A DNA stretch of 38,101 nucleotides from a virus. This document shows positions 38,085 through 38,101 of the stretch, one piece after another. The stretch lies in the IMG/VR virus record IMGVR_UViG_3300042691_027661, positions 1 through 38,101 of that record. One strand, 5' to 3'. Within the stretch, counting starts at the first letter, position 1, and each line of letters opens with the position of its first letter. The position numbers were made by a program, and so were the translations under genes. Under the pieces are notes generated by a model. That model worked only from the letters and a program-made list of their open reading frames with translations, did not search any database and was not told the origin of the DNA.

Positions 38085-38101
38085 CGGTCGCTCCTCGCGC
38101 T

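Overview
The window is one contiguous piece of a high-GC, podovirus-like temperate phage, either free or as a prophage. No bacterial housekeeping genes are visible. Nearly all genes lie on the minus strand and are packed tightly, many with ATGA or GTGA stop/start overlaps. The order resembles P22-type podoviruses: terminase, portal of about 726 aa, scaffold, coat, adaptor, a gp10-sized tail protein, then internal (ejected) virion proteins. A tyrosine recombinase indicates lysogeny. Host genus cannot be fixed from the sequence; a Gram-negative host is plausible from the podoviral architecture but is inference.

Reading in the direction of transcription (right to left): 38.1-33.9 kb is an early/replication block. 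It holds a Pro/Ala-tailed protein, a DUF2303 protein, a CAU tRNA preceded by a large inverted repeat, a DUF5131 (Gp37/Gp68) three-Cys protein, a small membrane protein, a 28-codon stub that looks like the severed N-terminus of a DNA methyltransferase, and an HTH replication-type protein with iteron-like direct repeats inside its gene. At 33.2-33.9 kb two plus-strand genes (170 aa and a 47-aa AT-hook-like basic protein) run against everything else. They start from a TTGACA promoter whose spacer is a perfect 15-bp palindrome, and they end at a strong hairpin inside the facing gene. The integrase follows at 33.2-32.2 kb.

From 32.1 to 12.8 kb lies the packaging and virion module: two tandem small-terminase-like genes, the large terminase, an accessory insert of about ten genes (HTH, tail-fibre-like proteins, membrane proteins), portal, scaffold, coat, adaptor, Calx-beta protein, gp10-like protein, a needle/fibre-like protein and three probable internal virion proteins.

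From 12.8 to 4.8 kb one 2677-codon gene encodes a polyvalent protein: hydrophobic N-terminus, N6-adenine methyltransferase (NPPF), then a DEAH helicase of the Strawberry-notch/DarB type. Its position among virion genes suggests it is injected to counter restriction. Inside its linker, in another frame of the same strand, sits a 120-codon ORF with an ideal ribosome binding site and a strong coding signature; this is the most unusual object in the window. The left 4.8 kb carries small structural genes, including a pair of paralogous proteins, and the start of a second large protein with a zincin HExxH motif that runs off the left edge.
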